Shown here piece after piece: positions 1-11,640 of a stretch of 64,000 nucleotides of DNA. Numbering within the stretch: position 1 is the stretch's first letter; each line of letters opens with the position of its first letter. Under the pieces are notes generated by a model. That model ran no database searches. It saw nothing but the letters and a program-made list of their open reading frames with translations, and was not told where the DNA came from. The position numbers and the translations under genes are program-made. The DNA is from Thalassia testudinum (taxonomy: Eukaryota; Streptophyta; Magnoliopsida; Alismatales; Hydrocharitaceae). The stretch lies in assembly GCA_037157565.1 (NCBI GenBank), contig JAZHRO010000055.1:44423001-44487000 (forward strand). Reading direction: 5' to 3'.

Positions 1-585
1 GCAAAATCAAATGACAAGTAACCCGCATGATTACCAACTTGCAACACTAAGTTAAGGTTACTCCTAATCATCGACCTGTTGGGAATTTACCTTCCCAACC
101 CATGCCCAACCCGAATAATCAAAGGAATCAGTTCTAAGGGGGATATCCCAATCAACCCATTCAACCAGCACCTCAGCATCCGCTCGGTTTCAATAACAGT
201 CAGGCTTCCCGTCCTCATCCTAGAAACAACCAGACTGCAAATGCAGTTACTTTGAGGAATGGGAAAAACCACTCAAGACCCCCTTCCTAATAAAGAAACT
301 CATTTCAATGAAAAACAGATCAACTCTTCCCCATCTTCCTCTAACATTATTTAGGAACCTAATAATGCAAAACAGGGAAACCCTACACCATTTCCACATG
401 CCCTCCATTCTTCACAAAAAAGGAAAAGGAAGAAATTTGAGCCCACTGATAAGGAGTTAATGGATTTATTTGAGCAAGTTGAAATTAAAATCCCTCTCCT
501 AGATTCCATAAAATACATCCCTGTCTATGCAAAATTTCTAAAAGATTTTTGTACCCCAAAAAGGCAGCCTTGAAATTTAGAAAAG
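1..585 (+). pseudogene. Element F gag C-terminal remnant
   Basis: This is the decayed C-terminal part of the capsid polyprotein. Around 240-290 the translation resembles the gag motif TLRSGKTTQDP (here TLRNGK). Around 430-570 it reads a lysine-rich stretch followed by LFEQVEIKIPLLDS and YAKFLKDFCTPKRQ, which in the related elements A (21538-21640) and B (31700-31805) marks the gag-to-protease junction. Stops interrupt it (for example TAG near 352 and TGA at 572). No zinc knuckle is visible, and the start is outside the window. Confidence 0.75.
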
Positions 586-1335
586 GTGATCCTTCCTGAG
601 ACAGTCAACTCAGTTGTGCAGAGTCGACTACCTCTTAAGAGAAAAGATCCAAACGCCTCCTTGATTCAAGTAATCATTAATAATACTTCTTTTGATCGTG
701 CCTTGTTGGATCACGGTGCCTCAATTAATCTTATCCCCACAATTGTTTTTGAGGAATTTAAGATCAGTGAATTAAAGCTTGTTGAGGTTACTCTTCAATT
801 AGCCGACTGATCTATAATTAAACCAAGGGGAATTGTTGAGGATGTCCTTGTATGGGTCAAAAATTGTCTATTTACAGTAGACTTTTTAGTCCTGGACATA
901 GAGGTACCGGAAGCATTAAAGTTTGCCCCTATAATTCTTGGAAGACCATTCTTAGCCACCACTCGCGCAAATATTGATTGTGATTCTGGTAAAATGAAGA
1001 TCATGTGTGGCGGTGACTCTGTAACCCTAGATATTTTCCAAGCCTCTAGGAGGTTCCAAGAACCTGATTTCTTTGATGACTCGGATTCAGAAATGGAAAA
1101 TATCGTGGTGGAAACTTTGCAGATTTCACATTTAGGTTCCTGTTTTGCCATTAATACGGTTCCTGAACAATCCACTTCTTCTCACCCTTCCACCCTAACC
1201 ACACATGTAGCTAACAGTCCAGCTGACCCTTTCACTCTCACTTCATCACTAACACAAAAAGTAGAAATTCTTTCGGAGCCAAGCCCACAATTGGAATTAA
1301 AACCCTTGCCCGACTCCTTAAATATGTTTTCCTAG
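586..1335 (+). pseudogene. Element F aspartic protease (broken)
   Basis: This is a retropepsin-like domain that would process the gag-pol polyprotein. The active-site region reads ALLDHGASINLIP where the relatives read ALLDLGASINLIP, so the residue after the Asp has changed to His. A second conserved block, PIILGRPFLATTRANIDC, lies at about 930-985. A TGA at 808-810 interrupts the domain. The downstream linker is acidic and runs to a stop at 1333-1335, after which the reading frame shifts to continue into the RT. Confidence 0.85.
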
Positions 1336-2456
1336 GTCCAAATCAGACCTTGCCCTTGATTATAAATTCTGGACTTACCGGGGCACAAGAACACAAACTT
1401 CTCCAGGTTTTGAGTAAATATAAAAAAGCTATTGGCTGGACCCTTTCTAATCTTAAGGGTATTCATCCATTCTACTGTACACATCGTATATATTTAGAGG
1501 ACAATTCTTGCCCCTCCCACCAACCACAAAGGCACTTGAACCCTAATATGCAGGAGGTGGTAAAAAAGAAGATTATTAAGTGGCTTGATGCCAATATCAT
1601 CTACCCCATTTTTGACGACTCCTGGGTTAGTCCAACACAAGTTGTGCCCAAAAAGGCTGAATTAACAATTGTCACTAATGACAATGGGGAGAATATAGCC
1701 ATTCGAACCGCCTGACGCGTGTGTATTGATTGCAGAAAATTAAACACTGCCACCAAGAAGGACCATTTTCCGCTCCCCTTTATTGATCAAATCTTGGAGC
1801 GGTTAGCTGGATGGGATTTTTATTATTTTTTGGATGGTTATTCCAGCTATAATCAAGTAGCAATTCAGCCTGAGGACCAGGACAAAACAACTTTCACCTG
1901 CCCCTTCAGAACCTTTGCTTTCTGAAGAATGCCCTTTGGTCTTTGCAATGCACCTGCGACTTTTCAAAGGTGTATGCTTGCAATATTTTCAGACCTGGCA
2001 GGTGAATGTTTAGAAGTCTTTATAGATGACTTCTCTATTTTTAGAGATTCTTTTGACCGTTGTCTCAAGAACCTTGAAAAAATGCTCCAAAAATGCATAG
2101 AAGTCAATTTGGTCCTCAGTTGGGAAAAAAGTCATTTCATGGTCTAGGAAGGTATTGTCTTGGGCCATTTTATTTCAAAACAAGGAATCACGGTAGATAA
2201 AGCAAAAATAGATGCTATATCTAAGCTCCAACCACCCACTACTATCAAACAGATCAGATCCTTTTTGGGTCATGTGGGTTTCTTCCGTATATTCATACAA
2301 AATTTTTCCCAAATCTCCAAGCCCTTAACTCATCTTACTAAAGACCAGCCATTCGATTTTAATGATAAATGCTTGGAGAGTTTTTTGAGGTTGAAGAAGG
2401 AAGTTACTGAGGCACCAATTTTGCAGAGACCTGATTGGAATAGTCTTTTGAATTAA
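1336..2456 (+). pseudogene. Element F reverse transcriptase (broken)
   Basis: This is an RNA-dependent DNA polymerase domain. Visible blocks are the N-terminal EVVKKKIIKWLDANIIYP, the finger motif KLNTATKKDHFPLPFID, FLDGYSSYNQVAI, MPFGLCNAPATFQRC, and the catalytic core FIDDFS near 2022 (gypsy elements use FxDD or YxDD). It then continues through LVLSWEKSHFM to FLGHVGFFR. Stops lie at 1713-1715 (TGA where relatives have Trp), 1923-1925 (TGA where relatives have Arg), 2145-2147 (TAG) and 2454-2456 (TAA). Several fit C-to-T or G-to-A transitions, as expected from decay of methylated cytosines. Confidence 0.92.
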
Positions 2457-2810
2457 TGACAGATGCCTCAGACTTTGCTGTAGGGGCCGTTCTAGGGCAA
2501 AGAATTGTCAAGAAGCTCATTGTGATCTATTATTCTAGCAAAACTCTTGATGACGCACAATAGAATTACACGGTTACTGAAAAAGAACTTCTTGCCATTA
2601 GAAAAATTTAGATATTATCTTTTGGGGTCACTTGTCACTGTATATACTGACCACTTAGCACTTAAATATTTGCTGACAAAAAAGGATGCGAAACCCCACC
2701 TTATCCGTTGGATCCTGCTGCTCCAGGAATTTGACGTGGAAATCAAGGATAAGGCAGGATTGCACAATGTAGTGGCCGACCATCTCTCTCATCTTATGAC
2801 GAATGACATA
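2457..2810 (+). pseudogene. Element F RNase H domain (broken)
   Basis: This is the RT-linked RNase H that removes the RNA template. Conserved acidic blocks remain: MTDASDFAVG at about 2458, TEKELL at about 2579, VYTDHLALK at about 2641 and VVADHLSHL at about 2770. A stop at 2562 (TAG) and a frameshift near 2600 break the frame, so no continuous product is possible. Confidence 0.88.
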
Positions 2811-4166
2811 ATGACCCCACCTGATCAATTCCCCGATGAAAGCATTTTAGCTACCACCACCCTCCCTTGGTTTGCGCCCACCACGAACTATTTAGCAACA
2901 GAACGAATCCCTACTGATTGGCCAAAAACAAAATGGGATAAGTTCTTTGCTAACATTAAATACTATTTTTGGGAGGAGCCCAACCTTTTCCGCATTTGTG
3001 CCGATTAGGTCATTCGACGATGTGTCCCAGATTTAGAAATCCATGATATTCTGACACATTGTCATTCAATGGCCTATGGCGGACATTTTTCGGGCAAGAA
3101 AACTGCAACTAAAATCCTTAATGCGGGATTCTTTTGGCCTAGCTTGCACAAAGATGCTCATAATTTTGTTTGGTCATGTGTATGTTGCCAGAGCATCGGC
3201 AACATGACTCAGAAGGATATGATGCCCCTTAATCTTATTTTAGAGGTTGAAATTTTTGATGCTTAGGGCATCGACTTCATGGAACCGTTCATCAACTCTG
3301 GTGGGTATTCATATATACTAATCGCATTCGACTATGTTTCTAAGTGGATAGAAGCAATACCCACCCGCACTAATGATCACCGTGTGGTTGTCGAATTTCT
3401 TAAGAAGAATATTTTCTCAAGATTCGACATTCCGAAAGCCATTATCAGTGACGGAGGCTCACATTTCACTCATTCACAATTCCGTCACCTTCTTTCTAAA
3501 TATACGGTTAATCATAAAATTTCCACACCTTATCACCCCCAAACAAATGGCCAAGCAGAAGTTTCTAACTGGGAAATCAAAAATATTTTATAAAAGATGG
3601 TTAGGCCCAACCGTAAAGACTGGTCCACTAAATTGGACGATGCTTTATGGGCCTACCATACCACTTTCAAAACCCTACTCGGCATGTCTCCCTTCCATCT
3701 GATTTTTGGGAAGGCACGCCATATCTCGGTAGAACTAGAACATAGGGCTTTTTGGGCAATAAAATAATCAAACATGGATTTATCTAACGCTGGTATCCAT
3801 AGAAAACTACAATTAACTGAATTGGAAGAATTACGTAATTTTTCCTATGAAAATGCGAGGATTTATAAAGACCGAACAAAGAAATTTCATGATAAATACA
3901 TTGTTCGGAAACACTTTGACATTAATCAATGCGTTTGGCTTTTTGATGCTAGATTACGTCTTTTTCCTGACAAAGTAAAATCCAAATGGACCGGCCCCTT
4001 TATTGTCCTTAAAACTTATCCGTACGGCGTTGTTGATCTTTTTGATCCTAAAACTAATAAGACATTTCAAGTCAACGGCCAACGTTTAAAGCCCTATTTT
4101 GATCATACCCTGAATCTTCCATCTAAATCCTTCAATTTCATCGAACCAACCACAGTTCATCACTGA
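2811..4166 (+). pseudogene. Element F integrase (broken)
   Basis: This is the integrase that inserts the cDNA. The N-terminal zinc site is visible as HCHSMAYGGHF followed by CVCCQ. The catalytic core has the three acidic blocks GIDFMEPF, ISDGGSHF and QAEVSNWEI, with YHPQTNG just before the Glu. The C-terminal part (3774-4166) is open and contains QCVWLFDARLRLFPDKVKSKW and VNGQRLKPYF, like the ends of A and B. Stops at 3006-3008, 3264-3266, 3591-3593 and 3766-3768 break it. No chromodomain is seen. Confidence 0.9.
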
Positions 4167-4318
4167 TGCACACTACGCCTGGCTGAATGGTGTAAAAGAT
4201 AGCAATGGATGGGAGGTAACCCATCATTTTCTTTCTGGTTCTTTTTCTTTTCCCCAGGTTTTGACTATCCTAAATCCGACTGCCTTTTACAACGGTAATC
4301 TCTTTTTCCTTCCTATTG

Positions 4319-4352
4319 CATGAGGACATTGCATATCTTAAGCATGGGGGGT
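4319..4352 (+). other. Element F second polypurine-like motif
   Basis: It reads TGAGGACATTGCA, a short spacer, then AAGCATGGGGGG. The same motif occurs once in each of A, B, C, D and E at the same place, about 1.2-1.3 kb before the LTR. It resembles the true polypurine tract (AGCATGGGGG) and may prime second-strand DNA internally. That role is inferred. Confidence 0.65.
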
Positions 4353-5542
4353 GGTGTTTTTAATTTTCACGATCAAATTAGGATTTTCAAAACCTAAAAA
4401 CATGCAATTTTTTTAGTCATCTTTATTTTCCTGCTCTCATACCCAAAAAAAATATAAATATTGAAAACTTTTTGAGGAAAAAATTTGAAATCTGGACTAA
4501 GGTTGAAAAAAAGAAATCACTTTTGGTACAATGGGATTTAATCTTTAACAAACTAGGGATGAGGATATGGATCTGATCATTAGAATCTCAGGGTTTATTT
4601 TTAGACTAGATCAGATATCCTTCTCCAAAATTCCACTTGAACTCATGATAGTTCAGGTGACTTGATCCCCTTTGTAACATGGAAAGTATCTGGCTTAGTT
4701 TTGGATTCAAAAACTTGCATTTATTGCGAAACTTCCTATGCCAAATTTCACACACAAGCCAACACCTAAAAACTACTAAAAATAAGAAAAACCCCTTGTT
4801 TGGCCTTAGTAAAAGTCTAAAGTAGATCATTGGTTTGAGTTCCCATCGCCGAGGAGGAAAATGCCTCCTTTGAGGATGTGATGTCAACATGTTACTGCCT
4901 CGGTGCTTCTCCATATCTATATTTCATATCTTTCAACGGAGCATTAAAGCGCATTTTAGCAGCTCAAGTGTCTTGGAAGGTGCTTTACCTATAGTGTCGG
5001 AGCAAGAACTTGAGTTTGATTGGAGAGCCCCTTTGCACCGCATTGTGTTTTGGGGTTGTACGCTCCTGGGTGGTGTCATGGATAGTGCTATCCCGAAGTA
5101 TTGGTGCCAGAGCCCCCTCGAGGATTGGTAACGGGAATGATGATCCTGACACATCTGTTGTAAGACTAAGCTAGAAATAAGCATAGGGAAAAAAAAGGTT
5201 TCAAACCAAAAACATGCCCTTATAAATGTTGGCTATTCACAAGCACGGACACAAGGTTTTAAAGGTCATTGCAAGTTGCAAATCAGATTCAAGAGCCAGA
5301 AAAATCCTAAAAATAAGAATTTCAAGTCATCTGAATTAACAAGGAGTTAATCTGTGAATTTTTTGGAGGATATATTGATCCCATTTTGTCAAATTTTTTG
5401 ATCCAAAAATCAATCTCGATGCTTATCTTTAACAAATCTCGTACCTCCGGTGTTTAAACCAACGAGGGTCCTATAGTCTCTTTTTCCTCAAAAGTAAAAA
5501 AAAATTAGATTTCCCAAAATTTCATTTTGTAAAAATTAAAGA

Positions 5543-5580
5543 TTTGCTAAGAGACTAGCAAAAAGATAAGCATGGGGGTG
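5543..5580 (+). other. Element F hairpin and 3' polypurine tract
   Basis: The inverted repeat TTTGCTA / TAGCAAA (5543-5564) precedes GATAAGCATGGGGGTG, which directly abuts the LTR start TGATAAATG at 5581. The purine run next to the LTR is the primer for plus-strand synthesis in LTR elements. The hairpin is a weaker copy of the one shared by all six gypsy elements here. Confidence 0.85.
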
Positions 5581-5784
5581 TGATAAATGCCAATTTATCA
5601 TCATTCTTTTGCATTAAAACAATCCTAGCTCTTAGGCTTTTGCTTCACAAACGGGTTTTTGGGTTGCATTTAGTCATAAATTAGGTTAGGCATGCATTGC
5701 ATTTTTCTTGTCTTTTTAATGTGATTTTGTGTGTGTTAGGGATGAACAGATTAACAGATCCCTAGAACCCTAGCACTCAGGAAG

Positions 5785-6300
5785 GCAACAGGCGAAGGAG
5801 AAGCTCAAACTAGCTGGAACTCAGCTTGATCCAGCTCACCATGGCTGGAATCCAGCTCACTTGGACTAGGGTCAACTCATCCTATCTCCATTCAGCTCAT
5901 CTCAACTGAATGGCAACTCAAGAGAGCTCATCTCAGCTCACCCTAGCTCAGGTCAGCTCAAATCCAGCTCAACTTAGCTGAGTCTAGCTCATCTCATCTC
6001 CCATGAGTTCACAGGGAGCTCTAGCTAGCTCAATTGAGTTGACTAGAGTTCACCTCAGCTCATGATCAGCTTGATCCAGTTCCACTCCACTCCAGCCAGC
6101 TGAAGATGAATTCATTCCAGCTCAGGAAGCTCAAGTCCAACTCCTAGGGACTTAGCTTACCTCAACTTAGTTGAGCTAAGCTACCTTAGCTACCTCAACT
6201 AGCTCAATCCTCCTCGAGAACACTAGACCCAGCTCACCTCAGCTCCATTCAACAGAAGCCAGCTCACTTTAGCTTGGCTTAGCAGCTAGCAAAGAACTAG
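5785..6300 (+). repeat. AGCTCA-rich low-complexity tract in F LTR
   Basis: Hexamers AGCTCA and close variants (AGCTCC, AGCTAG, AGCTTA) recur at irregular spacing through the U3 part of the LTR. The same tract is present in the solo LTR at about 7680-8170. Because AGCT is self-complementary, the tract is rich in small palindromes on both strands. Confidence 0.8.
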
Positions 6301-6937
6301 CAAGCTAAGCCAATGAGAGTAGCCCCATGTTGACCTCTTTAGTAGTTGCCAGCTCCAATTCAGCTCCAAACTCTTCATATCTAGCACCTCTCCTCAAGCC
6401 CTAAGCTCCACATGCCTACTCCTCCACTCGACTACTAGCTAAGCTAGCTTAGCTTAGCTAGCATCCAGCTCCTTGGCCATCCATCAACCATAACTTAACC
6501 CTAGCTAGCTCCATTTACTAAGTAAACTCAAGTCCACCTAGCTAGATCCACCTCTACTCAAGTTGACACCACTTTCTTCACCACCCTTCACCCCTCAATC
6601 ACCACCAAAAGACACCTAAATGTTGGCACCAAAACCACCCTAACCACCCCCCTTTTTGGTGCCAACTTCACCTCCCATATCCCCCTACACATAACCCTTC
6701 CAAGCCACATCCACCATCCACCTCAACCCCCTTCTAGAAGCCTAGAAGTTGGTGCCAACCCATGGCACCTCTCCATGGTTGGCACCACTTTTAGGTGTCC
6801 CTTGGCCATCCATAACTACCCCCCTCACATCCCTTAGGTGGCACCAACTCCCCTTAGCCCTAGGATCACCTAACCACCCCCATCTTCCCGTCTTAGCCAT
6901 CCATCTCAAGAGTCACCTTAACCCTTCCACCCTACCC

Positions 6938-6946
6938 TATAAAAAG
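6938..6946 (+). promoter_or_regulatory. TATA box of element F LTR
   Basis: TATAAAAAG lies downstream of the AGCTCA-rich tract and is conserved in the solo copy at 8821-8829. Transcription would start about 30 bp downstream if the LTR is still active. Confidence 0.6.
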
Positions 6947-7457
6947 ACCAACGCTTACCACCATACAATCCATCCTTGCCTAGAAAAATAACTCTTATAT
7001 TCTACCTATAGCTCATGACCAAGAGAGAAGAAGAAGAAGATTAAGGGGACACTCTGTCCCCTTGGTGCCTTCCCCTCTTCCCTTCTCTCTTGTGCCCATG
7101 CCAGCCAAAGGAGAAGCCAGGCAAGGAAGACCTTTGGAGGAGGTCTTGAGGGTGGTATACAACCATCCTTGGAGGAGAGCTTAGAGGTGGTCCACGCCAC
7201 CTTGGAGGAAATCCTTGGCACGCCCCCTACTTTAGGGTTTGCCAAGGAAACTACACGTTGAAGAATTTCACAAGGAGAAGGAGGACCTCTTTTTGATTGC
7301 GGGAGTAGCCGCAATTGGAGCAGGAGCCTCACCATCTTCACCATCATTTCAGAGGGTTTTTGTGTTTTCGTTACATGCATTTTTAATTCTAGTAGTTTAA
7401 GCATTCTTCTACTAGATTCTTGTTAAAAAATTCCTCAATTTTACACAAGTTGCCTTT

Positions 7458-9727
7458 TGATAAACAACAGTTTATCATCATTCTTATGCATTAAAACAAA
7501 CCTAGCTCTTAGGAGCTTACTCCGCAAATGGGTTTTTGGACTGCATTTAGGCATTAACTAGGTTAGGCATGCATTGCATTTTTTCTTGTTGTTTTAATGT
7601 GTTTTTGTGAGTGTTAGGGATGAACAGATATACAGATCCTTAAAACCCTAGCACTTAAGAAGGCAACTTGTGAAGGAGGAGCTCAAACTAGCTGGAACTC
7701 AGCTTGATCCAGCTCACCACAACTGGAACCTAGCTCACTTGGACTAGGGTTAGCTCATCCTAACTCCATTCAGCTAATCTCAGCTGAATGGTAGCTCAAG
7801 AGAGCTCATTAGCTCACCCTAGCTCAAGTCAGCTTAGATCCAGCTCAACTTAGTTGAGTCTACCTCATCTCAGCTCCCACTAGTCCATAGGGAGCTCTAG
7901 CTAGCTCAGCTGAGTTGACTGGAGTTCACCCCAGCTCAGATCTAGCTACATCCAGCTCCACTCAACTCCAGCCAGCTGAAGAAGAATTCATCCATGCTTA
8001 GGAAGCTCAAGTCCAGCTCCCGAGTACTCAGCTTAGCTCAACTTGGTTGAGCTAAGCTACCTTAGCTATCTCAACTAGCTCAATCCTCCCCGGGGGCACT
8101 AGACCCAGCTCACCTTAGCTCCATTCAATAGAAGCCAGCTCACTTTAGCTTGGCTTAGTAGCTAGCAAAGAACTAGCAAGCTAAGCCAACTGGAGTAGCC
8201 CCATGTTGACCTTTTCAGTAGCTGCCAACTCCACTTCAGCTCTAGATTCTTCTGATCCCGCTCCTCCCTCCAAACCCTAGCTCCAACACGTCCTCCTCTA
8301 CTCCACTATTAGCTAAGCTAGCTTAGCTTAGCTTAGCTTAGCTATGCTCCAGCTCCCTTGGTTTTTACCACCTGGAAATACTACCTAACAACTCCACCAA
8401 CTAGCTCCACCTAAGCTCCACATAAGCTAACCCTACTTCCACCTCACCTTGGCGCCAACCTAGCCTACCCACTACCTCCAAAAGATACTACAAAGTGGTT
8501 CCAAAACCACCCTAACTACCCTCCTTATTGCCACCACTTTTTCCCTCCAAAATCCCCTTCATCTCCACCACACATCTTCCCTTAAACCCATCACCACCAT
8601 CCACATAATCCCCCTTCTAGAAGCCTTCTTGGTGGCGCCAAAACCAAGGCATCTTTCCATGGTCGGTGCCACCTTTAGGTGGCCCTTCACCACCATAACC
8701 ACCACCTTCACAGCCCCCTACTTGGCGCCAACTCTTCTTAGCCCTAGGATCACCTAACCACCTCCATCTTCCCATCCTAGCCATCCATCTCAAGGGTCAC
8801 CTTAACCCCTCATCCTACCCTATAAAAAGACCACCACCCACCACCTTACAAGCCATCCTTGGCTAGCAAATTTCCTCTCATATTCTGCCTAAAGTCCACG
8901 CCCAAGATAGAAGAAGAAGAAGATTAAGGGGATATTCAGTCCCTTTGGTGCCTTCCCCTCTTCCCTTCTCTCTTGTGCCCACACCGGCCAAAGGAGGAGC
9001 CAGGCAAGGAAGACCTTTGGAGGAGATCTTGAAGGTGGTCCACGCCACCTTGGAGGAGAACTTGAGGGTGGTGCACACCCACCCTAGGAGGAAAGACTTG
9101 AGGTGGAGAGCATCCACGTTGGAGGAGCTTTCAAGGAAGGAGAAGAAGGAGACCCTCTTTTCAAGCCAAGGAGCAGCTAGGCTTGGAGCAAGAAGACTCC
9201 CTTCTTCACCAGATTCTACAAGAGGATTTGTGTTTCTTCTATTGCTTTTATATTTTACATTTCTAGTAGAAGCATTCCTCTACTTGTCTTTGTAAAAGAA
9301 CACAAATTTCGCTAAATTAAATTGCCTTCTTTTTAATTTCTTGTTGCAATTGTTATCTTTGTTCTAACACTTGTTTCACTTCCACTCCATAATTACTCTA
9401 GGCCACCACTTGCCTAGAGTGTGCTTAGGTAGTGGACATTTTCATCTCTTAAGTTTTAGCCTAGCAATTTTAGGTGTTAGCACTTTTCTGTCACAATTTG
9501 CATTTTGCCCTCATCATTTCAAAACTGAGAAAAAATTATATATTTAAAATACAAAAAAGAAAGTTGAGATTTATTTTCTAAGCAAGAGAGTTGAATTGCA
9601 AATTTTCCTCCTTGGATGACATTAGATACTCCGCTATCTAGGAATATAAATTTAAAAGCGTATGTGATTTGGCTTGTTACAATGACTTAAAAACCCGCTT
9701 TTACAAATCACGCCAAATTTCGCATCA
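7458..9727 (+). mobile_element. Solo LTR of the F family inserted in the F LTR
   Basis: It starts TGATAAACAAC and ends TTCGCATCA, and is alignable along its whole length (2270 bp) with the F LTR. The flanks are CCTTT (7453-7457) and CCTTC (9728-9732), a 5-bp target duplication with one difference. A solo LTR arises when the two LTRs of a full element recombine and delete the interior. It has the same AGCTCA-rich tract and a TATA box at 8821-8829. A purine-rich block near 9000-9150 gives short ORFs that I do not consider genes. Confidence 0.9.
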
Positions 9728-10122
9728 CCTTCATTAGATTTATTTTATCTTGATTGCAATTTAAATTTCCCTTTTGTGCACTAACTTCCCTCCCTATCTA
9801 ATTACCCTAGGCCTTCATGTGCCTAGGGTGAGCTTAGAAGGAAGGTAGCTTGTCACCCAGGGTTACTATTAGGAGTAGTTATCATCAATTTGAAATCCTT
9901 GTTATTTCAAATATAAAATAAGACAAAAATGATATATTGAAAAGACCAAAAAGAAAGTTGAGATTTATTTTCCAAGCCAGAGATTTGATTTGCAAGCATA
10001 TTGCCTCCTTTGACGACCCCAAATATTCCCTTATCTAGGTTATAAATTTTAAAAGCATATGCGATTTCATGTGTTACGACTTTGAAAACCCGCTTTTACA
10101 AATCACGCCAAATTTTGCATCA
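9728..10122 (+). repeat. Element F 3' LTR, second segment
   Basis: This resumes the F LTR after the solo insertion and ends GCATCA at 10122. The last 200 bases match the last 200 bases of the solo LTR (about 9530-9727), including AAATCACGCCAAATTT. That match fixes both 3' boundaries. Confidence 0.9.
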
Positions 10123-11640
10123 GGAGGAACAATCCAAATTAACTCGCCAATTTATCAAAATGTGATGATCAAATATTTGCCACTCATTATTGAATAACAT
10201 GCTTGTATATAAGGCTAATTGATCGGGGAGATAGACATGCAATTCGATAAGCTGAATAATTAGTAAGAACTAAAGGGACCGAGTTGCAATTCACACGACA
10301 AATCAAATGTTAAATGGAAAATCAAAGTTCATCAATGGCGGCAAATGTAATTACTAATTCGACTTGAAATAGGGGATTGCTTCTCCTTCCTCGTACACAC
10401 ACATGGAGTGATGGTAGAGTGAGGCACTTTCGGTGGAGGTATGTCTCGATGAGGGTTGCACGATGGGGATCTCAGTGCGAGTGGAAATGGGCAGATGTGG
10501 CCAGTTAGAGGAGGAGAGGCTGGTGGCATCGAGGGCGGAGGTGCTGCATGTGTGCCCATGTGTGGCAGTGCGTGGCCTTTGTGGTCGGAAAGGATGCTCA
10601 GGCGGTGCTTGGGCTCACCAGAATGTGCTTAGGGCTGAGGTTAGAGGAGGTGGAAAGGAGGTGTTGCTCAGTGGTGCTTTAGGTTCTTTTGTTGCATGAC
10701 AGAGGATGGGTTGAAGGAGAAGAAGAAGAAGAAGAGGCTTAGGCGGTGGGTGGCTATGAGGGGTGGCTACTGTGGCTATGGGTTTGGCAGTGTCTGTGGT
10801 GATGGTGATGGGGTTGCTACGTTCGTGGGGGGGCTATGCATTGTCACCGCATGACCGATCACAGTGGAGATGAAGGTGGAGCATGCTTAGGCCACCATGT
10901 TTGTTGGGTCCATGGTGCAAGTTTTGCATCTGGTTTAGGAGATGGAGATGCCCCCATGGAATTGGTTTAAAAATCCTCGATTTGTTTTCGTCCACCGAGA
11001 TCTTCTCCAACCATTCGGCGAAGATCGCGAGCAGTTGGGATGAGTGGAGGGATAGGGCATGGCTAGTGGTGGAGAGGTGGTGTGTTGAGTTAGGTGGCCA
11101 CGTGTTTAGTGACGGTGGGTCCTATAGGGAAAGAAAAGAAAAAGAAATACAAATGGGTTATTTAAAAAAAAATCCAAAACCATGTATGTAATGCATGCAT
11201 GCCACTAGATGCTATCTTCTATTATGTAAATGCAATTGAAATAAGCAAGCACTAATCTATTTACATATCAAAGTATGCTTCATACATGTAGACATTACCC
11301 TAATATTTAGGCATTTATGTATTTAGTTAGCCCACAAATGTGGTCTCATCAGTGGGCACACCCCACACACAATGTTCGCACGCAGGAACAGAGAGCGAAA
11401 GCTATGCCTAACTCTGAGGTATCATCATCTAATTATCTATAATTTAAGAGTCCTTTCACTAAACTTAGCGCACCAGTTGTCACTCTACTTTCACCTCACA
11501 AATGTTAAGTGGATTTAAAAGAAGATAGTTTGCCTGACTCCCTACTAACTGTCCAAGGGTTCAAGAAAAGAAGCAATGCTTCTCTTTGACAAACTAAAAA
11601 TGTCTATTGGTTTTTTTGAAAGATCCATTACCCAATCTAC
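10123..11640. other. Unassigned stretch, no gene recognised
   Basis: Between element F and the LTR remnant at 11641 I see no domain and no repeat shared with the rest of the window. From 10400 to 11130 the sequence is G-rich on the plus strand and gives short overlapping ORFs (up to 102 codons) on both strands, without family features. It may be old host DNA or an eroded element. Confidence 0.5.

Larger units (their letters stand above)
4167..5580 (+). other. Element F 3' non-coding region
   Basis: No gene is supported between the end of pol and the LTR. The start (TGGCTGAATGGTGTAAAAG near 4172) matches the post-pol block of A, B, C, D and E. It contains the second polypurine-like motif (4319-4352), a block at about 4840-5135 that is alignable with A (about 26083-26380), and the hairpin plus polypurine tract at 5543-5580. 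Short ORFs on either strand here have no recognisable protein features. Confidence 0.75.
5581..7457 (+). repeat. Element F 3' LTR, first segment
   Basis: It starts TGATAAATGCC right after the polypurine tract and is interrupted at 7457 by a solo LTR. With the segment 9728-10122 it gives about 2.27 kb, the same length as the solo copy. It contains an AGCTCA-rich tract (5790-6300) and a TATA box at 6938-6946 (TATAAAAAG) in the context CCCTATAAAAAGACC, shared with the solo copy. Short ORFs inside are treated as chance. Confidence 0.9.
1..10122 (+). mobile_element. Element F: 3' part of an Athila-like Ty3/gypsy retrotransposon
   Basis: This is the 3' portion of a gypsy-type LTR retrotransposon whose 5' LTR and gag start lie left of the window. 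Seen in order: gag C-terminus, protease, RT, RNase H, integrase, about 1.4 kb of 3' non-coding DNA, polypurine tract, and a 3' LTR starting TGATAAATGCC at 5581 and ending GCATCA at 10122. The order RT-RH-IN identifies Ty3/gypsy, and the RT core MPFGLCNAPATFQRCM is typical of the Athila lineage. Every coding domain carries stops or frameshifts, so F is dead. A solo LTR of the same family (7458-9727) interrupts its LTR. The predicted target duplication is GGAGG at 10123-10127, which cannot be confirmed without the left end. Confidence 0.9.

Noticed and set aside
3373..3702. Second ORF of 109 codons overlapping F integrase
   Set aside because: It is a shifted frame of the integrase core; the conserved D, D and E blocks are in the other frame.
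4606..5184. ORFs of 80-102 codons on both strands after F pol (possible env)
   Set aside because: The block is alignable as non-coding DNA in A, the frames are not kept there, and no signal peptide or membrane pattern is convincing.
7680..8170. Satellite or CRISPR-like array
   Set aside because: The AGCTCA words are irregular, there are no unique spacers of equal length, and the tract lies inside an LTR of a eukaryotic element.
8878..9295. ORFs of 79 and 116 codons in the solo LTR of the F family
   Set aside because: They come from a purine-rich stretch just after the TATA box; the matching part of the F LTR (7006-7404) has different frames.
10332..11191. Short ORFs in the G-rich half of the unassigned stretch
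   Set aside because: They overlap on both strands and show no domain, so a gene cannot be supported.
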